Shown here in pieces: positions 11,891-23,744 of a DNA stretch of 64,000 bases (position 1 is its first letter; every line of letters begins with the position of its first letter). The notes under the pieces are model-generated. The model searched no databases, was not told where the DNA came from, and saw only the letters and a program-made list of their open reading frames with translations. The translations under genes and the position numbers were made by a program. This DNA is from Nymphaea colorata (Eukaryota; Streptophyta; Magnoliopsida; Nymphaeales; Nymphaeaceae): contig NC_045143.1 of the NCBI RefSeq assembly GCF_008831285.2, forward strand, positions 4,163,503-4,227,502, read 5' to 3'.

Positions 11891-14800
11891 TTATGATTGT
11901 GAAGTCTCAAGGCCCAGTGTTGCAATGATCCATTTGCAGACATCATCCATTTCTTCGGGGACTGTATAATGACCCAGCCTGCTTGCAAAACTCAGCCGTA
12001 TAAGTTTAAAACTCAAGGCATTTTATTGAAAATGTAATTATAGACGTACCCATTGTAAGATTTGAAAGTTAAGCTTCGGAATCCTGAAGATGTCAAAACC
12101 TCTGCTGATTTCTCTCCATGCTTGTAATGGACTACATCATCCCCTGAAACCAAAAGGGAAGACCTTTTGTGTAACTATAAGCAGTAAATACAGCTTAAGA
12201 TGTTCAAACTTGAAGCATACAACACAGAAGTACGCTGAGCTAGAACTAGAGATGGCAATTAAATAATGCCCTTTGTCTTCTTTCACCAATAAATATCTGG
12301 ATTTTAGATATCTGACAAGCTAATCATCCCCCAAATCAATTGATCAGCAGTATTTATCTTGACTTGGATTAATAAATTGACATGTAAAAATGCTCACACA
12401 TACAAGTAACGTCTGTGTATTATGCATACCACTAAATATGGGCCACAGGCAGCTCATAGGACTCTATGCCCTTGTAGATTTTCCATTTTATGCTAAACTA
12501 AACAGGATGACTTGTAGAAGTTCCCAAATCAGCTAGGAATAACAAAATGCTGGATAATTTTTGAGATCAATACACTGTTGGAGAAGCTTTTCAAACACTA
12601 AGTCAAATTATTAGCAGAAACTAGGCGCATAAAGAACTAAGTTAGTATGGAATGTATGTGGCAACTTTAAAATGGGTGGCAAAGATTTAGGAGGTTCATG
12701 CAGAAGAAAAGATTAGGTGCAGGGTCTCATTTACCATTTGTAATCTATAAAGCAACTTTATCATAATATAGATAGAAGAACTAATTATTCCTGATCATTG
12801 AACTGGAGAAACAAATCACCATTGTGAAGTTCTCACTTAGCAGACATATGAACGGAAGATATGGAAATAGCATGATTTTATATTTATTTTATACAAGGAG
12901 ATCAACATCAATGAAATGTAACATTGAGGGAAGAAGAGAGTCAGAAAGAAAGAGAAAAAGAGATCCATAATAATCGGCTCAGAAGGGGCATACAAGGTGA
13001 ATCACAAAAGACACCCAAATGAAAGGTTTAATAGAGATGGAAGAATTTTCTAGCCTGTATCTCTTTCAAGGTAATCTCTAACAAGTTGTTTCCAAGTGCG
13101 ATGCACATTACTTGTTACTTCAAATTTTTAAACTGATTCTCTAAGTGTGTCTTCTTGCAATTGATCCTATCACCTCGTCATGAATTATGATACCACCAAA
13201 TCTTCACACACTTCATTCCATCCTTCTCATGTTTGCTGCTTGGTTTCTATATCTTGGTCTACTGCATCTCACTACTCCTACACCGAACTATGCAATGACT
13301 CCGGGTTGTTAAGCACTGGTTCACCCCAGACACAGGTGTGCATGCAATGACAAGAAGAGTGTGGGGATAAATGCAACCATACAATGACAAAAAAAATTAG
13401 ATCCTCAAAGAATCACAAGTTTCTCACTTATATAACTCTCAGTAGGTTCTCAACATTTTTTTTGTTTATATCAACTAAATTGGATATCTTTATTACACAT
13501 TTGTCTATTCCATGGGGATATGATAAAATTCAGGAGATGCAATAATCTCTGTGACATAGTTGCACATTCTTCCTATAGAGATGGTCCTCCCATCAACTCA
13601 ACTAGTTCAACGACATAGAACTTTTGACTCTGGAAATCATATCAGCTTTCAACTCTAGCACAGAAAAACATACTTCTATTTATTGGTAACTATTTGCTAG
13701 CTTGGAGAGTTTGACCCTGACTCAGAATAAACCACTGCCATCTTGCCATATAGCCTTGCCTTTTTCCATTCCTAACAACCATCTACTACTTAATATAAGT
13801 AACTAACCAGGTTGAATTCATAAAAAAGTTACAACTGACCAGGAGCAACTGACCCCTTCTTTTGTTGTCAACTGTGTCTAGTGCTCTATGCTTCTTCATC
13901 AACTAATTTGACATTTAGAACTTGTTAACAATATTGAAAAACACAAACTGATAGTGCTTTAGATTGTCAGTGCACTAAAGAAAGCCAAGACTATCCTAGA
14001 GTATAGACAGAACAAACCATGCCACGAAGGGTGCAGAGCAGCAGAAGTCATTCAGTGGTGAACCTGCATTCCTCTCACCAATTTATACTTGCAGTTAATA
14101 ATCACACTGAAAAATGTGATGCATCGTTTAGAACTAGGAAGTTGCTCCAAGGAATCCCTACTTTCTTGTCAATTCCAAAAGTTTCATATATACAAATGTG
14201 GATTTACAGGTGATAGTTTCAGAAAGGAAATAAAACAAATAGTATTCAACAGCATTCAAGAATGAATATAGATCTGCTGGCAGATGCTATTCAAAACTCT
14301 ATGAGACACTAAAACAATACTAAGAGGTACATGTGGCAACAGCTCTAAGAGCCATTAATGCAGAAGTAATGCCAAGATCTAGAAGAGAACGAATGACAAA
14401 AGCTCCATCCATCAGGACAGGCAGGGCTGGTTTACAAACTTCACAGTGAAGGAGGACATGAGTTAGATACTAGGGCTGTGTATATTGGCATAATCTGCTA
14501 GGAGAATTGGCTGACTGCAAATGTTTAATATACTGCGCCTGCGCGCACAAGATAGAGAGTCTTCTAGCTTGATTGTTTGCAGCGTTGCAACATTTTTTAT
14601 GAGAGAACAAATACACAATCTAGTCATCCAAAATCTCACAAAGAACTTATTAACAGGATATGACACGATATAGTTGTCTTGTCGCTCAACAAATAAAGAA
14701 AATTCATTCTATATATCTTATCTTTTTATATCAACACAATCACACTTAACCTAAACTTCCTGATATCAAAGAGAAACTTCTTCATTTATCACATAGCAAG

Positions 14801-17381
14801 ACCAAAATAACATAAGGGCCCTGTGCTTTTTAAGACTCTCTTGGTCCTTGATTGTCCATGTATGCTTTTACTCTTCCATTTGACTATTGAAGCTTGAGGT
14901 TAAGGACATATTTATGACGCCCACAATTAGGATAAAAACAGAGGACTACAAGAGTGAAGAGATTGATGAGCCACAATTAATTTTATAACACAGGGCTTTT
15001 CTTTGAAGGCAAAAGGTCTGCTTTAGGCAAAACTTTTGCCAAAAAGAATTATGGATCTACTCTCCCTAAAACTTACAAGCATGGCAAAAGTTTTTGCTAT
15101 TGCAAAATTGTTAGCATAGTACTTGTCTTTGCCTTAAAAATTCTAAACTTTTAGTCACAAGAGTTCTGTATTAGGTAAAATTTTTGCACATATAAAACTT
15201 TTGCAGTCAGGCAAACAGTCCTTAAATGAAAAAAATAACAATAAATAAGTAAATAACAGTAGAAGCAGAAACATGTACCTTTTCCATGTAGGAGTAGAAG
15301 AGGTAAAGATGCTGCACGTCTTTTAGCCTCTTCTGACTCTCCAATTTTGTTGCCGAGGCTCCTGATGATAAACAACAATTGACATACTAAAAACGGCAGA
15401 GAAGAGAAAGATGTGCTTTAAAATTGATATTCACAAGACAAAAGTTGCTAATTACATAAAAGTGACAAGAAGAAGATATATACAACATAATTAAATGGGG
15501 AAACAAATTTTGTACAACTCAATGTTGTAAATAATAGTCTTGGAGCAGCATTGATTTTTTTCACAAATATGGCATATGGCTGATATGTGTTGTTGCATAT
15601 CAACCCATATCATTCTATTTCTCATTTTTTTTAATTTGAAAATTAATTTTAAAATAAAATTATCACAATTATAGAAACCTGTATTGGCTTTATATTGCAT
15701 TGGCCAACACAGTCCAAAAGCAAAGCACTTTTTACAACTTTGGTGTATCTGTTCTAGTAATCTCTTTATGTTGATGAAATTTTAGCTTTTTGGGCTTAGA
15801 AAAGGGACAGAGCAGGAGGAAAAAAATCACAGACCTTGCACATGGAAGCCAGCCACTTAGACCAACAGCAGCACTGATATTGACAGGGTAAGGATTTCCA
15901 TTTGCATATTTCCCATAAGCACAGCAAGTTGCAGAATATAAGGCAGTTGCAGCACCCATACTAAACCCTCCAACCCCAAGTTTGACTGGAAATTTTGAGA
16001 AGCAAATAAGAAATCAATATTAGATTTTAAAGCTATAATTTCTACTTTAGCAAAATAATGAGATGAGGTATTCGAAAAAGTATATCATGGATGCACTAAT
16101 GCCATACTAATTAAAAGAAGTAATTCACTGTCTGCAAGCAACTCATCTAAACATTCTACATCTGTGCGAAAAAGAAAGAACAGTTCCCCATTGGTAAACT
16201 ATGGAGCCCAAGGTTGCTTTCTTTCAAAAAAGCCTCAAATTCAGAAACATAAATAGAAACGAGAATAGAAGTATGATACAGTATGTAAAAGGAGCATACT
16301 GTCAGCAGGTTCAGTCGACAACAAGTTTGCAACATGTGCTGCTGAAGAATCCAACCCTTCTACATCAGCGGGACCTTCCTCCGAAAGATCTCCGACATCA
16401 AACCCTGTTAGTAATGAGTAGGTCAAAAAGTTGCACGCGTTTGTAGCTCAAGAATTACTAAAGTTGAAAATGGCAGAGAACTGCACATGATAATAGTAAA
16501 TATCTTATGGTGGGAACCTTACATGCAGTGCACGGAAATCCACCAAAGATGGCTACTGGCCTACTAGGCGCCGTGGGGCATATCCATTTGATCTTCAAAA
16601 ATTTAGGGTCACAAAAGATATTACGTCACTATTTACATCTTAAATCATGTCGGTGAACAATATACTAGCTAACATCGATATTCACATGTATACTTACATT
16701 AGGAAGAGGCAGCGCTTCCAAGAGCTGTGACCAACTGCAGAAAAAACGGACAGAGGGATTTTGTGATTCATACAAGAAAATAGAAGCATGAACAACGATA
16801 CACGTCTTTTGACATTGTCAGATAGATTTCCTCAACAGCACTAGGAAGTTTGGAGCTGTGGAAATAATCTTGTTAATTTGGTAATAATGAAAAAAAGCAA
16901 AATCTACAACATTAACAACGCTTCCACATTTTGAGAACAATGATGGGCTATAACCGCAGGCTTTCATTTTAAGAATTTTTTCCAACGTTTGGAGCCAATT
17001 TTGAAAATTTGATCTATACAAGTTCTTTACTACCAGATATTTTTTTTTTTTCTTGGAAAATTGAAAAACAATGCATGGTAGCCAAGAAGCTGAATGAAAG
17101 CAAAGTATGAAAACAAGAAGAAGATTAAGGGCTGCAAGGCATGCCTCAAGCCATTGTCGCCGAGGCCGTGAAGCCAGACAATGGTCGCCTGATGTTTGCC
17201 CTTTGGTCTAACGACATGAGTCCTTCCAAACTCAAACGCCCTTGCACCTCTGCTCCCTGCATCAAGTACCCAAACCCAAAATAAAAATCCCCACTACCAA
17301 CATTAGGTGAGCCAAAGGAATCATAAATTCAATAGATAGAACAGACGAGCTGAGCCAACCAGAACTGCTTCCGAAGCTCAT
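11891..17381 (-). CDS. Acyl-protein thioesterase / carboxylesterase (alpha/beta hydrolase, APT/SOBER class)
   Basis: Nine coding exons on the minus strand join in frame: 17381-17360, 17256-17145, 16734-16698, 16592-16523, 16404-16300, 15985-15835, 15361-15279, 12143-12050 and 11978-11891. The product is 253 aa, the usual family length. It opens MSFGSSSGSRGARAFEFGRT. The nucleophile elbow is GFSMG, the catalytic Asp lies in GKGDDVV, and the catalytic His in GLGHYTVPEE. Other family signatures are IVWLHGLGDNG, WICPTAP, FGGFPCTAWFDVGDLSE and GLSGWLPC. These enzymes hydrolyse thioester-linked acyl groups (protein depalmitoylation) or small acyl esters; plant relatives include SOBER1/TIPSY. Which member this is, and its substrate, cannot be told from sequence. 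Intron 2 appears to have a GC donor, and intron 7 is 3,135 bases. Confidence 0.93.
12144..15278 (-). other. Large intron 7 of the thioesterase gene
   Basis: The intron is 3,135 bases and AT-rich, between the exon ending HGKG and the exon beginning DDVVHYK. I see no coding exon inside and no clear transposon ends. It sits just before the catalytic Asp codon. Confidence 0.75.
16735..17144 (-). other. GC-AG intron (intron 2 of the thioesterase)
   Basis: On the minus strand the exon ends GGCTTGAG and the next bases are GCATGC. The acceptor TTTTTTCTGCAG is strong. Joining gives DNG-L-S-WSQLL, matching the family. The nearest GT donor lies about 34 bases further on and would add about a dozen unrelated residues. 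Confidence 0.6.
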
Positions 17382-18040
17382 CTTAAAGCAGTGGAGAACT
17401 CGCTGTCGCGGCCTATGCTGCTTCTGCAGTCTACAGAAAGCACCTACTGCAATGAAAAGAACAGAGTTGACATTCTTATATATACCCACTAGAAGAAATG
17501 AACTAAAATCATTGAACAGAAACTGAAATTTCCACCAACTCAAAAGCCAAATGCGCAACAATATCTCAAACGCATCCATGCAAAGAAAGAAACCAATAAG
17601 CAAGAAAGGAAAAACTAAGGAATATTGAACAAAATCGGCGGCACCTACACTCTCTACCAAGGAGAATAATCCTTCTTTAGAATCGACTCTATCGCTGGTG
17701 TTCCCGCTTTTGACAAGATGGAAGAGTTGAAAAGCAGAAAAGAAAGAAATTTGGGACTTTTGTATTGATTACTGATGGTGCAGAACCGACCAAGAACGGA
17801 AAATGTAAAAGTGGGAGAAGGAATCCGACAGAGGGAGTGGAATTTTAAGCTTTTAAGTGAAACACGATAGCTTGCTATTATTGTAAAAAGGATGCAAAGA
17901 GACCAACAAAACCTGGTGGATTCTCGTCGAGCCCCCAAAAGCATTCGACCTTTTCTCTCTCCCTCTCTCTCCTTGGGTTGTTTCTTAGTACTGCCGTGCC
18001 TGGGGAAATGCTTTCTGTGAAAAGTCTGCTCCCTTTCCAA
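17382..18040 (-). other. 5' leader of the thioesterase gene, probably with a leader intron
   Basis: On the minus strand a pyrimidine-rich region near 17.95 kb is followed by about 600 bases before the ATG at 17381. A possible leader intron runs from TTG|GTAGAG near 17.66 kb to TGTAGACTGCAG near 17.43 kb. Long frames here (17654-18040 and 17262-17660) fit no family and are explained by leader and intron sequence. Confidence 0.45.
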
Positions 18041-21000
18041 AGACCCCCATCAAATTACTTATCACCACCTCCTTTTTGAGTGAGTTGGCCTACCCTCACC
18101 CAGGGCACAAACTTCGTGACCTTTGATAACACGTTAATTGTAATAACAATATCAACCTGTAATCCCAACTCCCTCATTTTGTTTGAGCTGTTCAATGGTG
18201 CTGGTTTTGGAAGGCTTGATTGATGGTCGATAATGAAAATATAATATCCGTAACAATTATACCTTTATTAGAGTTTAAAAAGAAAAAAACATTAGAAGGT
18301 CATTTTCAACTGCCTCGTAGAAATCATAAGAAGTTTGTATCTGAACCTAATCAGACACTCCACTTAACTCACCAACGTCGCTGTAGAAGTCCATTATTTT
18401 CTGGTGGTGTGGGGGATGACTGACCATACCATTCCGTTCCTCCATTATTGGACCTCGATCATAAGTGGAAGATGACATCTGCAGATCATGCTAGGCGGAT
18501 CAAAAGGTGGATTTGAGAATGTCAACTCTTTCTTCCAAGTGCTTCACCTTATATTCATTTTATATATTTCTTTAATGATTGTGCTCTTGCCATAAGCAAA
18601 TGAAAACTTTTGGAGAACACTAGTTAAGAGAAGTGAATACAGAACAGCCAGATCGTTTCCAGTCTAACTCCAGGGTGAACATTGTTTATACTGAAGTTGA
18701 AAAGGGAATGTGGATTGGAAATAGTTTGAATAGTTTGTCTTCTGTTATTATGATAAACCTTATTTTGATTCGGTCTCTTATATGTTTTCCTGATCTGGGT
18801 CCGATCTGTTTGAAGCCCTACTGCCTACTTTATTTATTTGTAGACTCGAATCTTCTACTGAAACGGGCTCATGTTAAGGTGGACATGTGTCTACCCTAGC
18901 TCCTACGTGGCTCCACGACTGAATCTGCCATTTTTTCCCCTCCAAACTTAAACTATTAGAAGTTGATAAAGTATTCGGTCTTGTTTTATATTGATAAAAT
19001 ATGGGCATTGAAGAATCAGTTCAGACTTAGGTTCAGTATAATAAGCCCAAAAAGGCACAATAGATCTAAACCTGGACCTAGTGAAGCCTGACCATAACTG
19101 GATCTTAGTCTGCTTCACTTGGGCTTCAATGCAATCCAATCCTGTGAAAGTTAAAGCATCAGTTATCTTCTCCCCAGCTGCTTGAATTCACATGCTCTGG
19201 ATCTTGGATCCAATCAAGTCGCCGACTAACGTTGGTAGCCTTCAAATTCATCTTTAGGTGTCAAAAGATTCGAAACTTAAACCTCCTTCATCAAATCAAT
19301 ACGATTCTTGCCACTTGCTTTTCTTTCACAACATTAGCCACCTTATTGAGTCAAATAGTTGACAAAAATCCAGATCCAAACTAGCCTGCCAAGCATGAGA
19401 TGAAGGCGCTTTCCATGTCATGTTGCTAACATGATATCACATATTTTTCACTTTTACTAAAGGGACACTTTGGTAATTTTCCATGTGCTTTTTTTTTTTA
19501 GTATTCTATTTAACCAATAAGGCCATTTTTCGTCATTTTCAACTCATAACACAGTTTGTTGTTAGGGTTCGTAACATATATTCCATGACATAATATAACC
19601 TCCGCATTCTGACAATATTCTGCTCATACCTAGGGATGTAAATGATTTGGATTTAAATAATGAATGTGGGATGTGCTTCAATTCAGTACAACAATAAAAA
19701 CTAAATGCCAAATTCATGTATATCCTAAAGATTTACATTCTTATTCATACAAATTCCTACTTACCTTGTGTACAAGATGCGAATGGTCGGGTCTCGTTCT
19801 TAGCAAAATGACGGTGGGCAGTACACTGATTCTCTGGAACATTATTGGAGAACTTTCGATTAAAAAATGCCAGTGGACCAGGCGCAGATGTATGTGCACT
19901 ATATGTCCCTAGGGCAGCTAGGGTTCCAAGCGGGGCTGGGCATAGTACAGCAATTTATGAATTTATGAGAAACTATTTAACATTTCAAATAGTATAAATA
20001 ACTGCTCAGAGTTATAAAATAGTTAACACATACATGCTTCAAAATTCAAATGTAATGAAGAATTAAGACAACCATTTCTCTTTCAATGAGAAGAAATCCA
20101 TTTAGACAAAAAAAAAAAGTTTTTCTCGGTTCACATTTTTGGTCTGGGATTTTTTTTTTTTTTCAATCTCAAAGACAAAAAGGCCAAGAGAGAGTTGTTG
20201 AGAGATCAGCTTAGAAAAAAATAAAATAAGAGTAAAAATACTTTGTTCGGCATATCTTAACATTTTTCATTTAACAAGCATGTGCTGGTAAACAATGTTA
20301 GCAGTGTAAATTATTTATTATTATTTATTATGACATTTCACATGCAACAGTAGAATGTCATAATCAACTAACAATATGCAGCACTAATTTACCACATGTA
20401 TGTCGGTTAATTATGACATTCCACCATAAAGGGTGAATGTTGATAAAATACCTAAGTAAACCTTTAAAAATGAGGCTATCATTTGAATTTCACAAACATC
20501 AAGCAGTTATTTGCAAATACATCACAAGTTAAATCTCTTACATTTTCTAATGTGCAATATGCTAATTGGTGCACCCTTCTAATGGATTTGGTATGAGATC
20601 CATTTGCATCCTTTCTCATGGATGTGAGCAACATCATATCTTGTACGTTTATAGTTTCCCTATCAATGGTAGCGTCGTTTTAGTATATATATATAACTTA
20701 GAATTCAAAACCTTCTTTGAGGAATACGATTTGATCAGTCAATTTGTGTCAAAGGCAATTTAAGTTATAACCAAGTCTAATGCAATAAAAGCTTAATCCA
20801 ACCGCCTAAAAGCACTACAACGTATTTGGTTGAGTAACCGCCTAAAAGCACTACAACGTATTTGGTTGAGCAATGAGCCTGTATAAAGGAAGGTATTTAG
20901 TTCGATTTTTGTGAGGGATATGTTCATGTGTCTTAAAATAATAAAGCGCACATTTAAATTAAATGGTATACCGTTGCTATCATCGAATACAACTTAGGAC

Positions 21001-23249
21001 CCTAAAGACATGAAAATGCGGGGCTTAATGCGGGGCTTTCTAGCCAGCCTCCCTTTCAGTGGTGGGATGAACATCTCGACTCACCCGAAAAAAGTGAATC
21101 CAATGAAAGTCTAAACCGTTTAAGGTCCTCATAAATCATTTGAAGCACCACCAAAATGGCAAAAAAAGAAGACTGAGTGAACATGAGAACTTGAATTCGA
21201 TGGCAATAATTGACAGCTCCCATCGTTTCAGCAGTCAAGGTTGGGTGCCCGAATTGTTCAACGTTTTGTCTAGCTAGCTGCCCAAACAAACACGTCCATA
21301 TCAATCAATCTTTCGACGACCAACGCGCTCCTCATGGCCTAGAGAAGTTCCCAACTCTTCCAACTGGATTAAGTGAAACCAGGAACTGGTGGGATTAAAC
21401 AAAAGTTTAAAATGAAATGGATCAGGAAGGCCTGGTTGCTTCTTTTCTTTCTTTGGCCATTTGGGATTTTGGAGCTCAAGGCATAACAGGAATGTGTTGC
21501 TTCATGAAAATGATCACCTCACCATGAGATGTGAGCTTCATTATGGTCTGTGAGATGAACGTTCAAAACATCTTTTATAGTGCAGTTCCCACGGTGCAAA
21601 TGGATGAACACATCTATAAGGCCAGGGCCTTCAATTGATGATGAAGGGTGGTGGATATCTATGGCCTGTATGCTAAGAAAAAGGTAGACAGAAAAGCTAG
21701 CAGAAGAGTTGAACTGTTGCATTGTTGCAGGCGTCTATTATGAGTAGCAAGAATCTGGAAAGTAGGGGAAGTGCTCGACGCAATGTTGGTGAGAGTCCTT
21801 GACATCAAAGGTGTTGTGAAGATGTCCTGGAGATCTTCCCTAAGACTTTCAATTCAGTGGGATTCCTGTTTTCTGAAATTTACTGGTGCAAACTGCAGTT
21901 CAAGTTTAGTTTGCTTGATGTTAGTCCTTGTCACAGACGACTTTGCAGCAGCGGCACCACTGGGTACTTCCGTTTGGAAGAGCTAAGAGATCTTACTGTT
22001 GGAAAATTCGATTATGCAACCAAGTTCGTTTTGCCACTAGAGTTGCTAGTAAGCAATGAATGCAAATAAGAACTTACAGGAGAGCTATCCAAGAATTTAT
22101 TGGAAGTTAATCTTTCTCTGTTTTCTAGTGGAAATATGGCCATTTCCCTTCCATTGAATCAGAGACGTGATTATCCTACTACTTTCAAACAAATACGTCT
22201 CTTTCTCACACTCTGGCTATGGAAAGTTAAGTTTGAGCCCATATATAATGGTGGAGCCACGCTAATATAATGTATTTTGCAGAAGGAAAAGGAAGGCAGT
22301 GCAGTTGAAAGCAGTTCTCTTGATACGCTGCCCTCTCGGCTGTGTTTCACAACTGAAAAACTGGGTTTACTTTATACTGTGCACAATGCAACGGTATCAA
22401 GTGTGTGGCAACCGTCCAACATAAAGAACCAACGGTGGAGATCCAATAACTCTCTTAAGATGTAATTATCTTTTTTTTTGGTGTTTTATCCTCGTCGTCG
22501 ACGGGGTCCAGCCACGGTATGGACAGAACCTTTAGTTGACGTTCTACACGGCGATTCTACGTAACCCTAAGACTTGACATGAACGACACGTTTACCTTCA
22601 CCTTTAGGCCACGATAAAATGTATAACAAAGCGTGCAACTTTGGAAGTTTGCTTTACTCTTCTAACACTTCTTCATTTGCATACTTTCGAAATTCAAGTT
22701 CCGATTATAACGCCTTTAAATTACTTGGTCATGGAAAAACTAAAGGCACGTTTCCGGAATAAAGGATATTCCGGGATATTTAGGAAGCGTCGCTCCCCGA
22801 GCCCCACCAGGTAGGCAGCCAGTCAATGGCAGCTAGCGATACGTTCCAGACCCCACGACGATGTGTCCACTCGACCAAACCCCGAAGGAGGAGGAGCGGA
22901 GTGCTCGGGCTCACGTCGTCCGCTCGAATATCCGGGACAAACCGGGATATTGCAAACCGCGGCGGCGTTTGGGGGTCCGCACGCGGTTTAGGACCACGAC
23001 TCTTCCCGGCGAAGCGAGGGCAGTATGGTCATTCGAAGTTGAAAATATCGCCAAGAAACAAAAATAAAATGTGTGGGTCCGAAAGAAGCTGGGAAAAAGT
23101 GTAAAGGCCTTCTTGTGGGGCCCATTCACAAGCTTCCACGTGCCCGCTGAGACCCCTCCCCCTCCGGCCTTCTTATCCATCTCCCCATCCCCCACTCTTC
23201 TGCAACTGCCTGCCTCCTCCCCATCCCATCCCTCTCCTTCTCTCCGATA
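18041..23249. other. Gene-free stretch with the GC-rich promoter of the 23.25-kb gene at its end
   Basis: I recognise no gene between 18.04 and 22.8 kb. Frames are short and without family signatures. A 36-bp tandem duplication lies at 20.80 kb. From about 22.75 kb the DNA becomes GC-rich and CpG-rich, and CT/CCT-rich from 23.15 kb, which looks like the promoter and leader of the gene starting at 23250. Confidence 0.5.
20801..20870. repeat. Exact 36-bp tandem duplication
   Basis: A 34-base string beginning accgcctaaaagcac and ending tttggttgag occurs at 20801-20834 and again unchanged at 20837-20870, joined by TA. No mismatch suggests a recent event. Confidence 0.9.
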
Positions 23250-23744
23250 ATGGCGTCGTCTACCTCATCCCTCATCCTTCACACCTCCAGCACCCCTTCA
23301 ATCTTCCTCCCAAGATGCCCCCCCACCGTGAAGCGGAGATCCGTCGGTGGAGCTCGCGCCACTGCCTCCGGCTCGGCCGGCAATGCCAGGCCGTCGTCGT
23401 CCTCTTCGTCCACCTCCAATTGGTTGAGCACGATCTTCGGCTGGCCGTCGGAGCCTGACTACATCGACGGCGGCGATCCGAAATCCGAAGAGAATCAGCC
23501 GCCACCTCGTTCTGCAGGCGGAGGAGAAGAGAACGAGCTCGCTAGCCGGAGGAGCGGATCGTCGCGGTTCACGCCGGGTTGCTTCACGGAGGAGAAGGCG
23601 AAGCAGCTGCGGATGAAGACGATGGAGACGTCCGCATTCCACGACGTCATGTACCACTCCGCGATCGCCGCCCGCCTAGCTTCCAGCTTCCCGGATCCCC
23701 CCCGCGGCAAGGGTTCCCGCCGATCGCCGCCGCTGGACCCGTAG
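23250..23744 (+). CDS. Hypothetical plant protein, 164 aa, likely plastid-targeted
   Basis: A single uninterrupted frame in GC-rich DNA. The ATG at 23250 follows a CT-rich leader and is the first in the frame. The first ~50 residues are rich in Ser, Thr, Ala and Arg and nearly free of acidic residues, as in a chloroplast transit peptide. A Ser run and a motif NWLSTIFGWPSEPDYIDGG follow. After a charged low-complexity middle comes the best candidate for a conserved core, CFTEEKAKQLRMKTMETSAF, then HDVMYHSAIAARLAS. I do not recognise the family with certainty and assign no function. The gene reality rests on base composition, codon regularity and the ordered motifs; no intron is needed. Confidence 0.65.
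   Translation: MASSTSSLILHTSSTPSIFLPRCPPTVKRRSVGGARATASGSAGNARPSSSSSSTSNWLSTIFGWPSEPDYIDGGDPKSEENQPPPRSAGGGEENELASRRSGSSRFTPGCFTEEKAKQLRMKTMETSAFHDVMYHSAIAARLASSFPDPPRGKGSRRSPPLDP

Noticed and set aside
17262-18040. Frames of 132 and 128 codons on the minus strand before the thioesterase
   Set aside because: They run across leader, likely leader intron and intron 1. No family resemblance, and the protein start MSFGSSSG fits the family at 17381.
21056-21304. 82-codon minus-strand frame
   Set aside because: No motif, no splice partners and ordinary AT-rich composition around it.
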